The translations under genes were made by a program, and so were the position numbers. DNA of 64,000 bases from Talinum fruticosum (taxonomy: Eukaryota; Streptophyta; Magnoliopsida; Caryophyllales; Talinaceae): assembly GCA_021018815.1 (NCBI GenBank), contig JAITYX010000042.1, positions 883,001 through 947,000 on the forward strand. The letters are read 5' to 3'. Below, one piece after another: positions 39,301 to 49,989 of this stretch (its first letter is position 1; each line of letters begins with the position of its first letter). A model generated the notes under the pieces. That model had not been told where the DNA came from. It worked only from the letters and a program-made list of their open reading frames with translations, and did not search any database.

Positions 39301-40225
39301 CCAATGAGTAATACTGATTCGAAACCCAACATTAGGTCCATTTGGTGAGATGATTGACACAGGTTCTGTGGTCGTACTGGACGAGTCATCATCATTTGTA
39401 GTTGAAAAAGAGCAAGACCTTGACAGAACAATGGTTTCCCGATCCTCACCTCATTCAGTCCCTCTCTGAGAGCATTCTCTGTATCACCTTCTTCCTCCTT
39501 GTCAGAAATATCAGATGTGTCATGAAACGCAAAACGACAGCCCATGTCATCATCAGGTGCCAAGCCCTTCAGCAGATCCCAAGTAGAACACCCATCATCA
39601 AGAACACGAAGAGACATTGGCGGTGGACGAGTTAGTAACGATGGTCTATCTCCTTTAATTCCTCCTCCTATACACACAGCACCAGCACTATTACCATCCA
39701 AATCTGGAACATCAGCGTCAAGAAGCTTCTGCTTATTAATGCCAGAATCAGTTTGAATTACATTACTCATCTGATCTTGCTTCCCGGTTCCATGAGAAGA
39801 AGAATCAACAAAATCATGAATCTCTTGTTTTTATGTTCCTCCAGCTCCTCAAAATCAAGGAGGTCCTTTTTAATCCCTGGAATAACATCAGAGGAGGATC
39901 TATTCTTCATGAACTTTTGATAAGAAAATTTCGGAATCTCAAAGTCATCTGGTCCAGAAAGCCCTAAGCTTTGATAAACCATATCAAGTTCGCCATCATT
40001 CCCTTCGATCCGAAAACTAGTCCTAACCAAACCGTAGGGCAAGTCAAGGGACCGCGTACGATGAGCCGAAGAACCACTTGTTGACGGCAAAGACGATGAA
40101 TGTGAAGGGGTATAATCAAAATTCTTGGCCGCATTCCTGCGAACAAGTTTCGGCTTAGGTGATTGTGTCTGATCCATACTTTTGCTCTGCTTCCTATGCA
40201 TAAGTATTTTAGACAAACTATGCAT
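33033..40225 (-). CDS. MEKK1-like: MEKK1-like mitogen-activated protein kinase kinase kinase, eight exons, three single-base breaks
   Basis: Ser/Thr kinase expected at the head of a MAPK cascade that phosphorylates MAPKKs in stress and immune signalling. Exons: 40225-39242, 38401-38318, 38175-38113, 37516-37359, 36137-36065, 35942-35883, 34920-34810, 33239-33033. The N-terminal half carries motifs shared with Arabidopsis MEKK1: RRNAAKNFDY, TRSLDLP, YQSLGLSGPDD, RSSSDV, GGGIKGDRP. The C-terminal kinase domain shows the glycine loop GRGSFGAVFEG, ATP-binding Lys in FAVKEV, FLELVTQGS, HRDIKGANIL, DFGLAK, GTPFWMAPE and ADIWSLGCTVLEM; it ends near PTAAELLEHPFVRR. Restored length is 580 aa. Bases appear missing at 39828-39832 (T run), 39449-39450 and 38395-38398 (C run). 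With them exon 1 becomes 986 nt and exon 2 becomes 85 nt, matching the splice phases. A MITE, a tRNA-like segment and a duplicated segment lie in its introns. Confidence 0.92.
33640..33725 (+). repeat. tRNA-like (SINE-type) segment with A-box and B-box-like motifs
   Basis: GTAGTGTAGTGGTTAAGG resembles a pol III A box. About 50 bp downstream, GTTTGAATCC resembles a B box (GGTTCGAATCC). The pair, with an AT-rich tail, fits a tRNA-derived SINE or a dispersed plant repeat. No cloverleaf with a matched acceptor stem could be drawn, so it is not a functional tRNA. It lies in the last intron of the MAPKKK gene. Boundaries are uncertain. Confidence 0.35.
36289..36330. repeat. (CT)n(CA)n compound microsatellite
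   Basis: A CT run passes directly into a CA run inside an intron of the MAPKKK gene. Confidence 0.9.
36431..36553. repeat. Direct duplication of about 125 bp, copy 1
   Basis: This segment begins ACATGCAACCATCAACTGAG and recurs at 36897-37025 with a few substitutions, in the same orientation and the same intron of the MAPKKK gene. The offset is 466 bp. Sequences outside the two copies do not match. Confidence 0.85.
36897..37025. repeat. Direct duplication of about 125 bp, copy 2
   Basis: Second copy of the segment at 36431. The first 57 or so bases are nearly identical; the rest diverges by substitutions and small indels. Confidence 0.85.
37572..37981. mobile_element. Tourist-like (PIF/Harbinger) MITE, 410 bp
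   Basis: Flanked on both sides by TTA (37569-37571 and 37982-37984), the target duplication typical of PIF/Harbinger elements. The termini are imperfect inverted repeats: the left end begins GGCACAGTTGAGCAAAA and the reverse complement of the right end begins GGCCCTCTTCGGCAAAA, sharing GGC, TT and GCAAAA positions. AT-rich interior, no ORF. It sits in the intron between the two MAPKKK exons at 37516-37359 and 38175-38113. Confidence 0.7.
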
Positions 40226-40280
40226 CAGAAAGAACTACCTCCATCCGCGCCCCAGCACAACGAAACCCGCAACTTCCGCT

Positions 40281-40298
40281 CCCCTCCCCTCCCCTCCC
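40281..40298 (-). promoter_or_regulatory. G-quadruplex-forming tract just upstream of the MAPKKK start codon
   Basis: On the gene's sense strand four G-tracts (GGG, GGGG, GGGG, GGGG) are separated by single A residues, 56 nt before the ATG at 40225. If it is in the mature leader, this could fold into an RNA G-quadruplex. A leader intron may be present upstream (donor-like CAGAAG|GTAATC near 40698), so inclusion in the mRNA is likely but not proven. Confidence 0.5.
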
Positions 40299-40814
40299 GG
40301 GGCGTAAACCCAGAGAGTTGAGTGAAGTTATCAGGAGTAAAATCAACACTAACTAGCAATTCAACGCGACTTCCTCTTCCAAATTCAATTCCCTTTCAAA
40401 TACAGAAATTAGATGGTTGATCGCTTGATCCGAAGAATATCTAGCTCAAGAACTTCCTCTCATACAAAATCTGTCCATTTCCGCCTCTAACCCTAACAAA
40501 CTAGTCTTCTTCAGATAAGAAATGGCAGAAACAATAACACGGACTCAAAAACCCTATAGAATTTCCCTTAATTCTCCCTGTAGTACACACAAATGTCTCT
40601 TCTTATGGCAGAAATCACATATAAATATACAATATAGCACAGAAATCTTCACATTCATAACAATCTCAAACCCGAAAACCAGCAATTTTGAGGATTACCT
40701 TCTTCTGCTCCGTCGTCGTAGTCGTCTTCTCCCTCTCTCTATCTCTCTCTCTCTAAATTGGTTTCTACCACTTTCTTGGTGACTTCAATTTTTTGTAACG
40801 TAGTTAAAAAAGAG

Positions 40815-40828
40815 TATATATATATATA
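40815..40828 (-). promoter_or_regulatory. Candidate TATA box of the MAPKKK gene
   Basis: (TA)7 stretch upstream of CT-rich leader sequence (about 40725-40755). Confidence 0.4.
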
Positions 40829-40829
40829 G

Positions 40830-41780
40830 AGGGGAGATAATCTGACGACGACGGCGGCGGACCTGACCGGGAAGGAGCCCAGTAGAGAAAGAGAAAGACT
40901 ATTATACACCGAATACACGATGTCAAGATAGAGAGAGAAAGTGGAGTAGGAATTGCTGACCGGGTACCGGAAGAAAAATAATGGAGCCGGTGAAGAGCGA
41001 TAGAAAACGCGGCAATGGAAATTCTGAATTGTGATTGGCTATACCGCCAAAAGGGGTTGGCTCAATCTTTTTTTTTTCTTTTAGTTTTGTATTTTTAAAG
41101 CAATTTTTTTTTGGGTTAGTAACATTTCTAGAACAATTTTTTGAGTCGAGAAATTCGGCCCTACACGGGATTCACCAAAAAGTATCATTGAGATATTTTT
41201 ATTAATTAATTTATAAATTATTTAACAATTTAGCTTCGTTTTTATTAAAAACGAGTAAGCAAAATAAAATTGCACATGATTTGACTCATCCGTGACTATG
41301 TTCGTACCGGAATAGAATTTGGGTTGATGTTTTGGAAAAATTTGTTTTTTATATACCAGATGATGTTTTGTTTTTATTGGCTCCATATTAATTGAAAATC
41401 CCTCATTTGGATGAAATAAATAAATGGTTTAGTGATTGAAGTTTATATGGCTTGATTGAGATGCATTTTTTCCTTTTATTCCAAAAAAAAGGAGATGTTT
41501 CTTCTTTCATAATGTTCTATTATATCGTACAAGTACCTAGAAAAATAAATTATAGTTTGTTAATGTTTAAATAGATGAATTTTTACTTAATGATGTAATT
41601 TGTAGTTACAATAATATTACGAATATAAATTCATTCGAAAACGTACATTAACCGACTATCATTATGTTAAAAAAAAACAAAACAAAGGTACTTTCTCTAT
41701 CTATTGGTAAGAGCCATAAAATGAGAGTCAATTACATCACAAGTGACCTTAGGGCATTCCCCAATCCCCGATCTTTCACA
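40830..41780. other. Intergenic region upstream of the MAPKKK gene
   Basis: Promoter of the kinase gene followed by AT-rich sequence with poly-T runs. No gene seen. Confidence 0.4.
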
Positions 41781-42027
41781 TCTAGAGCATTTACAATAAA
41801 GTATTGTTTTAGTCTCACCCAAATGTAGAAAAATATGCGAGTTTTTTTCTTATTGTGGAATATTAAAGTGGGATATAAGAATCCAAAAATGAGACAAAAA
41901 ATTGTTCTCCTTATTGTGGAATTTGATGCATTTTTTGTACTAATTATATTTTTATTTATTTATTGGTATATTTGATGACGTGGAACAGGTGAGACTAAAG
42001 TAAAGTCCTTATTGAGATGCTTTTAGA
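41781..42027. mobile_element. MITE with about 40-bp imperfect terminal inverted repeats, 247 bp
   Basis: The left end starts TCTAGAGCATTTACAATAAA and reaches TTTTAGTCTCACC. The reverse complement of the right end starts TCTAAAAGCATCTCAATAAG and reaches TTTAGTCTCACC. Both ends therefore share about 40 bp with a few mismatches and gaps. No coding capacity. A clear target duplication was not identified, so the superfamily is undecided; GAGCATC-type ends are common among plant MITEs. Confidence 0.7.
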
Positions 42028-42147
42028 CATATGAATTATTTTTGCCAAACTATGCACATCATTATTGCAACGTATATGACTAAAAGCAAAATAACAAAAT
42101 TAAATAAAGACGCAAACTAGAACTATCTCGAATCAAAATAATTACCA

Positions 42148-42507
42148 TTGACTGTTCAATGTCTTTTAGATAAGCATTATGTGCACATTTTCGTAAACTG
42201 TCTTTATCACCATCCTCTCAAATCCAAGCTCATGAGCAAATTAGAGCCTCGTCGTTATTGCTCCAACTTCCATCGCCTCCACTTGCCGCCCACCGTCTCG
42301 AAAATAGTGTTTTGCACTCACCGCTGCACCAAACTCGTTCCTAACTACAACATCCATGCTTCCACGACCATCATCACTAAATACAACATCGACATTAATC
42401 TTCATGAAGCCACGAAGAGTCATCCAAATGTTATGATTTTTATAAGAACGAGTTGTGACAGGATCTCTTACTCGGACATTCAAATAAGAGATAAGTTGAT
42501 TTAACAT
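42148..42507 (-). pseudogene. RNase H-like (RVT_3) retroelement relic
   Basis: The minus-strand frame ending at 42241 reads KINVDVVFSDDGRGSMDVVVRN followed by EFGAAV and VEAMEVGAI. This matches the start of plant RVT_3/RNase H-like domains (usually KxNVDGAF...GxGxVxRNxxG...EAxA). A shifted frame downstream (about 42180-42230) reads AHELGFERMVIKTVYENV, the expected continuation. The domain is truncated at both ends and frameshifted, and no reverse transcriptase lies nearby. It is probably a decayed fragment of a non-LTR retrotransposon or of a host RVT_3 gene. Confidence 0.7.
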
Positions 42508-43788
42508 TATTTTGTTCTATTTTTTTCTTTGAAGGATGATCAACTTGTTGAAAAATAGTATGTATTTTAATATTTTAAATATATTTTTATCACAAAATTA
42601 TCAATGTAGATTTTGTATTATTTGAACTCTTATAAATATTAAGAGGAAATGAATATATCAAAATTGAAAGAAGTATAGAGATGTTTAATATTTATATTCC
42701 ACTCTAACTCATGAAGTCAATATCAAAGATAGCCTTTTTTGGGGTTTCATTGGGGATGTATAATAAAATGAAAACTTATAACTTAATATTTATTGCAGAA
42801 TTTACTTTAGGAAGTTTTAATATTTATTATTTTAAAAATAAAATGGACCCCTTTTTTAATTAAAATAACCAACTTTTTTTTTCCAAGAAAACCTAGGACT
42901 CCTTGAGAGGTTTAAATTTATTTGTTGATCGCCTTAAATTAAAAAAAAAAAAATCATAATGGTTTCTTATGTTCACACGCTTCTGTTTTCGCCTCTCAGA
43001 AACTGCAATTTACTCTGTTTCGCTTCGGCATAAAAACCTACTTATCTCAGCCTCTCTGTCTCTCACTCTCTCTCCAACTCCATCGCTCGCGCTTCTCTGC
43101 TTTCCGCCATTGAAGTCGGCATCGAGCTTCTGCAGAAAACCTTCGCCAATAAGAATTTTTTCTCCCTGGACGGTTATTACTTAAGTGTTGGGGTTTTGAT
43201 AATTGCAGAGCACTAGCCACATTGCTTTCAAAGGTCGGGGTTTTTGGCTTTCTCTCTCATCATAAGCATTCGGTTGATTTGGATTAATATCCAAATGTTG
43301 GTATTTTCTGTGATTATTTTGGTTTCTGGGGCTTCCTATAGGCTCTCTGGCACTGATTTTGACTGTAGTTTTTGTGGTTAGGGTTTCACAGTTTTAATCG
43401 ATTTCTGAGTGGGGCGGGTCTTACTGTGTTTATTTGTTCTGCAAATCCATCTTTCTTCAGAGATGGATGCGTAGAAAAGCCTTTCGCACTGTATCCCCCT
43501 TCCATTAATTCACTTCGTGGCAATGGTTACGCATTGCCGTTAATGCCATTGCCATAGATTGGTATTTTCTTCGTCTTGGTAGAAGCCCTACTTTTGATTT
43601 CAGAGGTTACTATTCCAATTCACGTTGGATAGTTTATGGAGCCAGCTTTTACACAAAAACAGAATTCACATTGGAATATCAAAGCATAGTCTGGGTAAAT
43701 TGTATAAATACCTAGAGGAGGCAGAGGAAAGAGATAATTTTTCTATGTTTCCTTGATACCTTTGTTATTAGAAGGTTCTGTGTTTATT
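42508..43788 (+). other. Promoter and 5' leader of the gene at 43789
   Basis: AT-rich promoter up to about 42970, then a CT-rich leader (CTCTCTGTCTCTCACTCTC near 43053). A TTTGATTTCAG|AGG acceptor at about 43602 suggests a 5'UTR intron. An upstream ORF of 61 codons (43372-43557) would fall inside that intron and so be spliced out. Confidence 0.4.
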
Positions 43789-46751
43789 ATGGAAGGAAGT
43801 GAACCTAGTTTAGTTCCAGAATGGTTAAGAAATACAGCAAGGGGAAATAATTTTGCGTCATCACAAAGAGGTAGTGATTTTCGATATTATCTTGGTACTT
43901 CTGTGCAAATGATTGCTTCTTTGGTTTGATTGAATATTTAAGTGTTTGGCTAATGCTGGCAATATATTTTGCTTCTTGTAGATGATCCTCGGTCATCACT
44001 CCCCAAAGGGAATAAGGCTTCCAAGAGCATCAGTAACACCAATACCCTTTATTATTCCTTTTCAGACCGAAATTATTCAACTAATTTTCGAAGAAGTTTG
44101 AACAGCAATGGTTGTGGTAAGCATGACAATAACTCTTACTCACGTTCCTATAGCTATTCTGCAAGAAATCAACCTAACAAGAATAAGGAAAGATTAGGCA
44201 TTCCTGACACATGGGATTATGGGTATTCCGATTCATTAAAATGTATTGCTGGTGGAAGGATTGAGAAGGATGCTGTAAGACGTTCTCAGTCCGTGATCTC
44301 AAGGAGACCCAATGAGCTATTACAACGCAAAGTCTTTGCAGATTTAAGAAATAGTGACCACAATATCAACGTCATTGGCAATGGAGCTATTTCTGTTGAT
44401 AGAGGCACTACGAGCATCCGGAAGGTGTCACTTGAAAGAGACTTCCCATTGCTTGGATCAGATGAGAGACCTATAACACCTGATATAGTCAGATTCCCAT
44501 CATCTAGGCTTAGTAGGGGTGTTCAAGGATTCTCCATTGGGACATCACCATTGGTTGGCAGTAAAGGTCGGACATCAGCACTTGTTGAGGTGCCTATGGG
44601 AGTGGGAAGCAATAGCAGCTTATCTTCAACTGCTTCACAGCCTTCTCCTATTGCTGTTGGTGCTGCTGTCACTGGACCTCTTTATGCTTCGGGTGCTGTT
44701 GCCTCAAATGGCCTTAACATGGCTGAAGCATTGGTGAAAGTTCCTGCATCTGACAATGGTCCACAGGTACTGAATTTTTCATTTATTTGTAGTTCTGTTA
44801 TTTAGTATTCACGATCTTTTGCTTAGTAATCTTCTTTGCAGCAGTCTCTTAAAACTCAGAGGTCTAAGGAATTGCCCTTTGAGGTGTCCAAGCGGTTGAT
44901 ACCTCTGACCCCCTCAATGCCTAAAACCTTGGTACTGAGCTTCCTCTGACAGTTCTAGCTGTTTGCAGTTTAATTTCTTGATTGTTTATACAAATGTATG
45001 ATGATTAATCCACTGATCGTTATCATGTTAAGGCGGTTTTAGAATCTGAAACTTCTGCCTTATGTATTTAGATTTTTTTTTAATTTTTACCTGCATGTGT
45101 GCTATTTTTTTCCTTTATTGCGTGTACTGTTCTTTAAGGCTTTGCTGATGCTTAGGTTTTCAGCCATTAGCTACATATTTGGTGTGGAAGACTTATCTTT
45201 TGATGGAAAGTTGGTGCTGGGAGGTTCATTAGTTTAGAAATTTAAGGAGGATGTCTGAAAATCATTCTTAATGTATTGTATAGTTCTCATAATTTTTTAC
45301 CGAAAGAGGCAGATGTCTGAAAAGTGAAAGCCAGTGTTTTTTTCAACAATGACTTTGTTTTGGTTCTTGCTGCTGTCACAATACATGTATTTGTCTCCAT
45401 TTTGATGGCATGCAATTTCTCACCAGGTGCATAGCCCAGCTGATAAGCTGAAACCTAAGACAGCATTGAGACGCATTGATGCTGGGGGTGTGCCTAAGAA
45501 TGGTTTCCAGCAAATGTCATCCTTGCAACTTGGCAGTCAATCAACTCGCAATATAAGTGCCAGAGGTGATGGCTCCAAATCTTCTGCTACTAGAAATATG
45601 CTGTTACTTAAGCCTGCAAGGGAAAATGGTGTTTCTCCTCCCTTGAAGAATGCCCCTAGTCAAGCGATTAATGTGACAAGCATTATTGCAAATGGCTCGT
45701 CTACTGCTGCTTCATCAGTTGCTTCCATTCCGCTCAAGAATCCAGAAAAGGCGAAGTTTTCCACTACTGGCTGCAGAACATCTGGTTATGGTCCGAGTGT
45801 TGTGTCTATGGTTGACAAGCCGCCGTCTCTTGCTCAGCTTCAGAGCCGTAATGATTTCTTTAACCTGATGAGAAAGAAATCTATGGGTGGTACTTCATCT
45901 ACTGGTCTGAATATAGACTGTGTAGTTGTATCATCTGGTGACTGTAATTCAGATGAGCTGAAGAAATTGGCAAGTGGTGCTGTGTCTACAACCGAAAATG
46001 GCAGTGATACAAATTGTGATGATGAAACCTGTGGCTTGGCTCAGAGCTTTTCTGATCATAAGGAAAGTGATCTGAGTGAGGATGCAGTCATCTATTCGAA
46101 CGAGGAGGAGAAAGCATTTTTACGCTCCCTTGGTTGGGAGGAAAACACTGGAGATGATGAAGGCCTTACTGAGGAAGAGATAAACAGTTTTTGTCAAAAG
46201 GTGATGCATTCATGCCTTCCTATTAATATTATTCAAACCAAGCATGACTGAAACCATTATCCTAGAGGTCCTTTTTCTAACACTTTCCCTTCAAATTAAG
46301 TTCACTTGTAGCCAACTACCTTGCTTGGTAGAAAAAAACACTTCTGTTTTGGGGATGGTTTGTTTGATGACATGGGTATAATGACCTTGTTATATGTTTA
46401 CTTAGAATTTTTCCTCTGTCCCCCTCCCCTCCCCCTCCCCCTCCCCGCTAATTGCTTTCCAATTCACTCATCCTTCAGGATTAATTTTGTTTCAAGTTGA
46501 TTAGTGGTTATAGAATGCAGTCTCCGATAATTTTCCTTTATATCTACTAAAGCTAAAATCTGTTGTAGCATTGTTACACATTCCCTTTTTATTGATATGT
46601 GCTTTTTTCATTATTAATTTTCTTTGTGCCAACAATGTTTGAGCCTTTAACCTCTCTAGTTTACTTCTTTTACATCCATATTTACTTCTTTTACATCCAT
46701 ATCTGTTGGGTGCAGTACATGGAATGGATTCCAGCATCAAAACTACTCTGA
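43789..46751 (+). CDS. Plant-specific low-complexity protein of unknown function (five exons, 588 aa)
   Basis: Exons: 43789-43870, 43982-44766, 44842-44931, 45427-46200, 46716-46751. Phases all agree and no base is missing. The protein starts MEGSEPSLVPEWLR, is rich in Ser, Asn and Gly, and carries conserved-looking blocks: IEKDAVRRSQSVISRRPNE, LERDFPLLGSDERP, GLNMAEALVKVP, a block ending LTPSMPKTLVH, SLAQLQSRNDFFNLMRKKS and, near the C-terminus, EEEKAFLRSLGWEEN followed by GLTEEEINSF. These match a widely conserved plant family without an established role (database entries are sometimes misleadingly called netrin-receptor DCC). No signal peptide or membrane segment; probably intrinsically disordered and nuclear or cytosolic. 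The C-terminus is short here (exon 5 encodes YMEWIPASKLL). Confidence 0.85.
46420..46446 (-). other. C-tract cluster, potential G-quadruplex on the minus strand, in intron 4
   Basis: Five tracts of four to five C separated by single T lie in the last intron of the gene at 43789-46751. On the template strand this is a quadruplex-capable G-tract series. Confidence 0.6.
46660..46701. repeat. Tandem duplication of a 21-bp pyrimidine-rich unit before the last exon
   Basis: The unit TTTACTTCTTTTACATCCAT plus one A occurs twice in a row, ending 14 bp before the first base of exon 5 (46716), so it doubles the polypyrimidine tract and a possible branch site. Confidence 0.8.
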
Positions 46752-48046
46752 GGCTTGCAGTTAAAGTTAATGACACCATCACATCCCCAATCATCAAGTT
46801 CTGCTGCTGCTTATTTGAGCTGACTGCAGTGGCTTCTTCACTCTGAAGATTGATTTTTGCTCACTTACAGTAAGGTGCAGAAAAGTAGCTGTAGGTAGAG
46901 TTTTTTGAGTTTTAGGCTTCTAAATTGCATTCTTTTTTCTTTCTCGGGAGTTCTCTCTTTTTGGCGAAGCCTGAATGTCCGATTAGTGATTAGTGATACG
47001 AAAAATTGCAGTGGGTGGTTCTAGTTTGGAATTAAGCCAATATCTTGCTACCCTTCAATAATTTCTGGCGCCTGATTCTGCAAATCTAGAGCCAGTTACT
47101 CTTATTGGCCACAATGATGAAGGGGATACAACATTTATTTTCATATTTGTGTGAAGTCCTCGGCTTCCTTAGATCCCCATGTTCTCTTCCCGTTGAAAAT
47201 GTCGAGAAAAGTGTGTACCTTATGGATTTTGGCCAATTCATGGCGCTGAGAAATATCTAAACGAGCTCTTTTTGTTTTGAAATCCTGTATAGTTTGTGCT
47301 CACCTTTTTCAGTTACATTCGAATGGCATTTGGAATCATGCATATTATTCCACATAGTAAAGCAAACAGAGTCTTGAGTCTAGACCTCTCTTCGCTTCAA
47401 GTTCAAGACACATCTTGAGACTGCTGGCATTTCTACGTATCCCATTGCTCGAGATTCTGATGTCTCGTTTCGACTTTCAAGAGAGCGAATCAAGACAGGT
47501 TTCTCTTGCAAGTTTTCAGGTGGATTGTGACATTTTGGCCGGATAATTTATTTGTAGCTCAAACCAGAGGAGCTGATTTTGTTTTTCTGGCTAACCATAT
47601 ATCGTTCATTGCTTCGTTAATACATAGTTCATAACAGATTTTTAAAAAAGGAAAAAAACAGGCTTGATCTTTTTGATAGTTTTTTTTTTACTAAGCGAGA
47701 CTTTTGTCATTAAAACTTTCATTCGCATTTTGTATTACCGTTTTCTGGGTTATAAACTCCCCACTTTGTAGGGCTTCTAAAATAAAGGGGAAAAAAATAT
47801 GAAGAACTACTCCAGAACTTGAATCATTGAGTAGAAATTCGTGTATTAGGCCAAATGGGCACTTTGGGAAAGAAATGCACTACCTTATTTGAAAGCAGAA
47901 GAAAACCATGTGTCACATTATATATTTCTTCTATTAATTATACGGACTTGAGACATTACGGTTTAGGGTTCGTTTGTTTTTGCCCCTTAAAACCCCCTCC
48001 TTTGTAAAATTACCCATTCCAAAGCTAACGCATGGCCTGATATTAC
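46752..48046. other. 3' UTR and intergenic region
   Basis: Downstream of the stop at 46751 the sequence is transcript-like (mixed composition, no long repeats) to about 47650, then AT-rich. No further coding sequence recognised. Confidence 0.4.
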
Positions 48047-48430
48047 GGGTGCGTTTGTTTCGAGTGGAAAATATTTTATTGGAAAATAGATTTTTCGGCG
48101 TTTGGTAGCATAAGTGGTGGATAAATATTTTCCGGTGGAAAATAATTTCCCTCAATCAAGGGAAAAAAATTTCCTTTGAGGAAGAAAGTTAATTTTCCTT
48201 TACCTCATTAAGGGAAAATAAAGTCTTATCAATGGGAGTTTAAGTTCTAAACTTCTCTTACTTTACCACCTTCATTTTCTTTTTCCAAGTTTTATCCTTG
48301 TCTTTTTCCTTTTTTGTTGTAAAGTTCATAGATGAAAAGTTTTTTTACATTATTTTTTTAATTTCTATTATTTTATACATGGAAAAGTTTGATCATAGGA
48401 AGATGTACAAACTTATTAAATTTAGGTGTT

Positions 48431-48481
<51 letters not shown>

Positions 48482-48593
48482 CCCTTCAACCAAACAAAGG
48501 AAAATATGGGTGGAAAATGATTTTCCTTGAAAATTTATTTTCCGATGAAAAATATTTTATTGGAAAAATATTTTCCTTCAACCAAACACACCC
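48047..48593. mobile_element. Tourist-like MITE with GGGTGYGTTTGKTT termini, 547 bp
   Basis: The left end is GGGTGCGTTTGTTT and the reverse complement of the right end is GGGTGTGTTTGGTT. The inverted similarity continues into AAAATATTTT-rich subterminal sequence. The 3-bp flank TAC is duplicated (48044-48046 and 48594-48596). Termini and duplication length suit the Tourist/PIF-Harbinger class. A (TA)n array (about 48437-48478) lies inside. No transposase. Confidence 0.75.
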
Positions 48594-48687
48594 TACGGCT
48601 CTAGTGTTCGTGATGTAAAAGTTGTACAAATGGTATATATGTAGCTTCTAAACATGATCTCCTTGTCTACATATGAACATGTCATAG

Positions 48688-49873
48688 TTAAAAATTTAAG
48701 GGATAAACAGGGCGCATATCTGGGTAATGGAGCCCCCAGTTTTGTTCAACCCCACCAGGCTTCTGGTTCTCATTGAACATGGCAAAAATAAAGATATCCA
48801 AGATGGTAGTTGGCTTCTTTGGTGTTCCCTTTTTTTCATTTTATCAATAAGTTTCTGATTGTATGTCCTCGCGTTATCTTCGTTAGTATATGGTTCATTC
48901 CCAGCAGTCGGCCAACCGGTCTCAGACACGACCAGTGGCACGTTTCCTCCGCCATTTTTCTCCATGGCGGCATAGAATGCATCCACCATAGCCTCGAACA
49001 TGCTGTAGTACGTGTACTCCCCATCAACCACTGGCTGGTCTGGATTGAACAATACATAATCTATTGGAATAGATGCTGAACTTGAAGAAAAAGCCAGGAA
49101 AGGGTACACATTGATTAGGAGCGGATTATCGTTGGCTGCGAGCCATGAGATTATTTCCTTCATGAGGCCACTAGCTTCATTGGAGAAGTTCCCAGCTGAA
49201 GAGGGGTAAGATACCCCGAGGACAGCACCATGGACAACGGTTGAAACCTTGATCCCGTTTAGCCCTTCTCCCTGCAGGGCATCGAATATGTTCTCCATGG
49301 CCTTTGGGATGTGCTCAGCATTGGGTCCAGGCACCATCTCATTGCCCAATGTGATCCACCCGAACTTCACATCTTCTGCGTAAGGGGAGACGTTAGTCTT
49401 GACCCAAGCTGATGCCAAATCGGTGCTATCAGCAAGGCTCTTGACATCTTCATTCCTCACGCCTAGAGCGACTTTAATGTTGGAACCTCTTAAGGCTTGG
49501 AGAGCCTCTGCCTTCGGCTCGAATAACCTCAGGAGCGGGATTTTCTCTTTCTTATAGAGGCTTATCACTTGGTTTGGTGACGGGAGGTTATCTCCTAGCA
49601 TTCCGTAGTTAACTCCAATAGCAGCGCCTTCCAACATATACATGAACAGATATTATAAAATCAACTGAATTTGTGAACCGATGTCAACATAATTTGAATA
49701 TGACACATTCGAAGCTTAGGTAAATCAATGAAAAGAAATTTGAGTTTTCAAAAGGTTATTTATAATTTCATATTTCTTTTAGTTTTAAACTTACTTGCCA
49801 TGTGCAACTTTAGATCGAGAGCTAGAAGCACCAACATGGTGCAGAGGATCAAGTTCACCAGGAAGAGCTCCAT
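48688..49873 (-). CDS. GH17 glucan endo-1,3-beta-glucosidase, two exons, one single-base break near the C-terminus
   Basis: Exon 1 (49873-49795) encodes a signal peptide starting [19 protein letters not shown]. Exon 2 (49627-48688) begins with [15 protein letters not shown], the usual mature N-terminus of plant family 17 beta-1,3-glucanases. The acid/base Glu is in TLGNEMVP and the nucleophile Glu in VVSETGWP. There is no CBM43 (X8) domain or GPI tail; the restored 339 aa is the PR-2 class size. Such enzymes hydrolyse callose or fungal beta-1,3-glucans in the apoplast or vacuole. An A run on the coding strand (48830-48836) puts the tail out of frame; one more A restores the expected tail, including [12 protein letters not shown] and the [10 protein letters not shown] block. 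The exon 2 acceptor (GTTGGAAG) has a weak pyrimidine tract. Confidence 0.93.
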
Positions 49874-49976
49874 TTTTTCTACCAAGTAGTAGAGAAAAAG
49901 TATGGGATTGGATTGTTTGGGAACTGGGGTGGTGTTTCAAGCATGAGTTGTGTTTGTGTTATTTGGATTTCCATAC

Positions 49977-49985
49977 TAATTTATA
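49977..49985 (-). promoter_or_regulatory. Candidate TATA box of the GH17 gene
   Basis: TATAAATTA on the minus strand, about 105 bp upstream of the ATG at 49873. Confidence 0.5.
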
Positions 49986-49989
49986 GAAG

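Noticed and set aside
43372..43557. 61-codon upstream ORF before the gene at 43789
   Set aside because: It lies before a strong acceptor near 43602 and is probably removed with a 5'UTR intron.
48298..48618. 106-codon plus-strand ORF with a Tyr-Ile repeat
   Set aside because: It runs through the (TA)n array inside a MITE.
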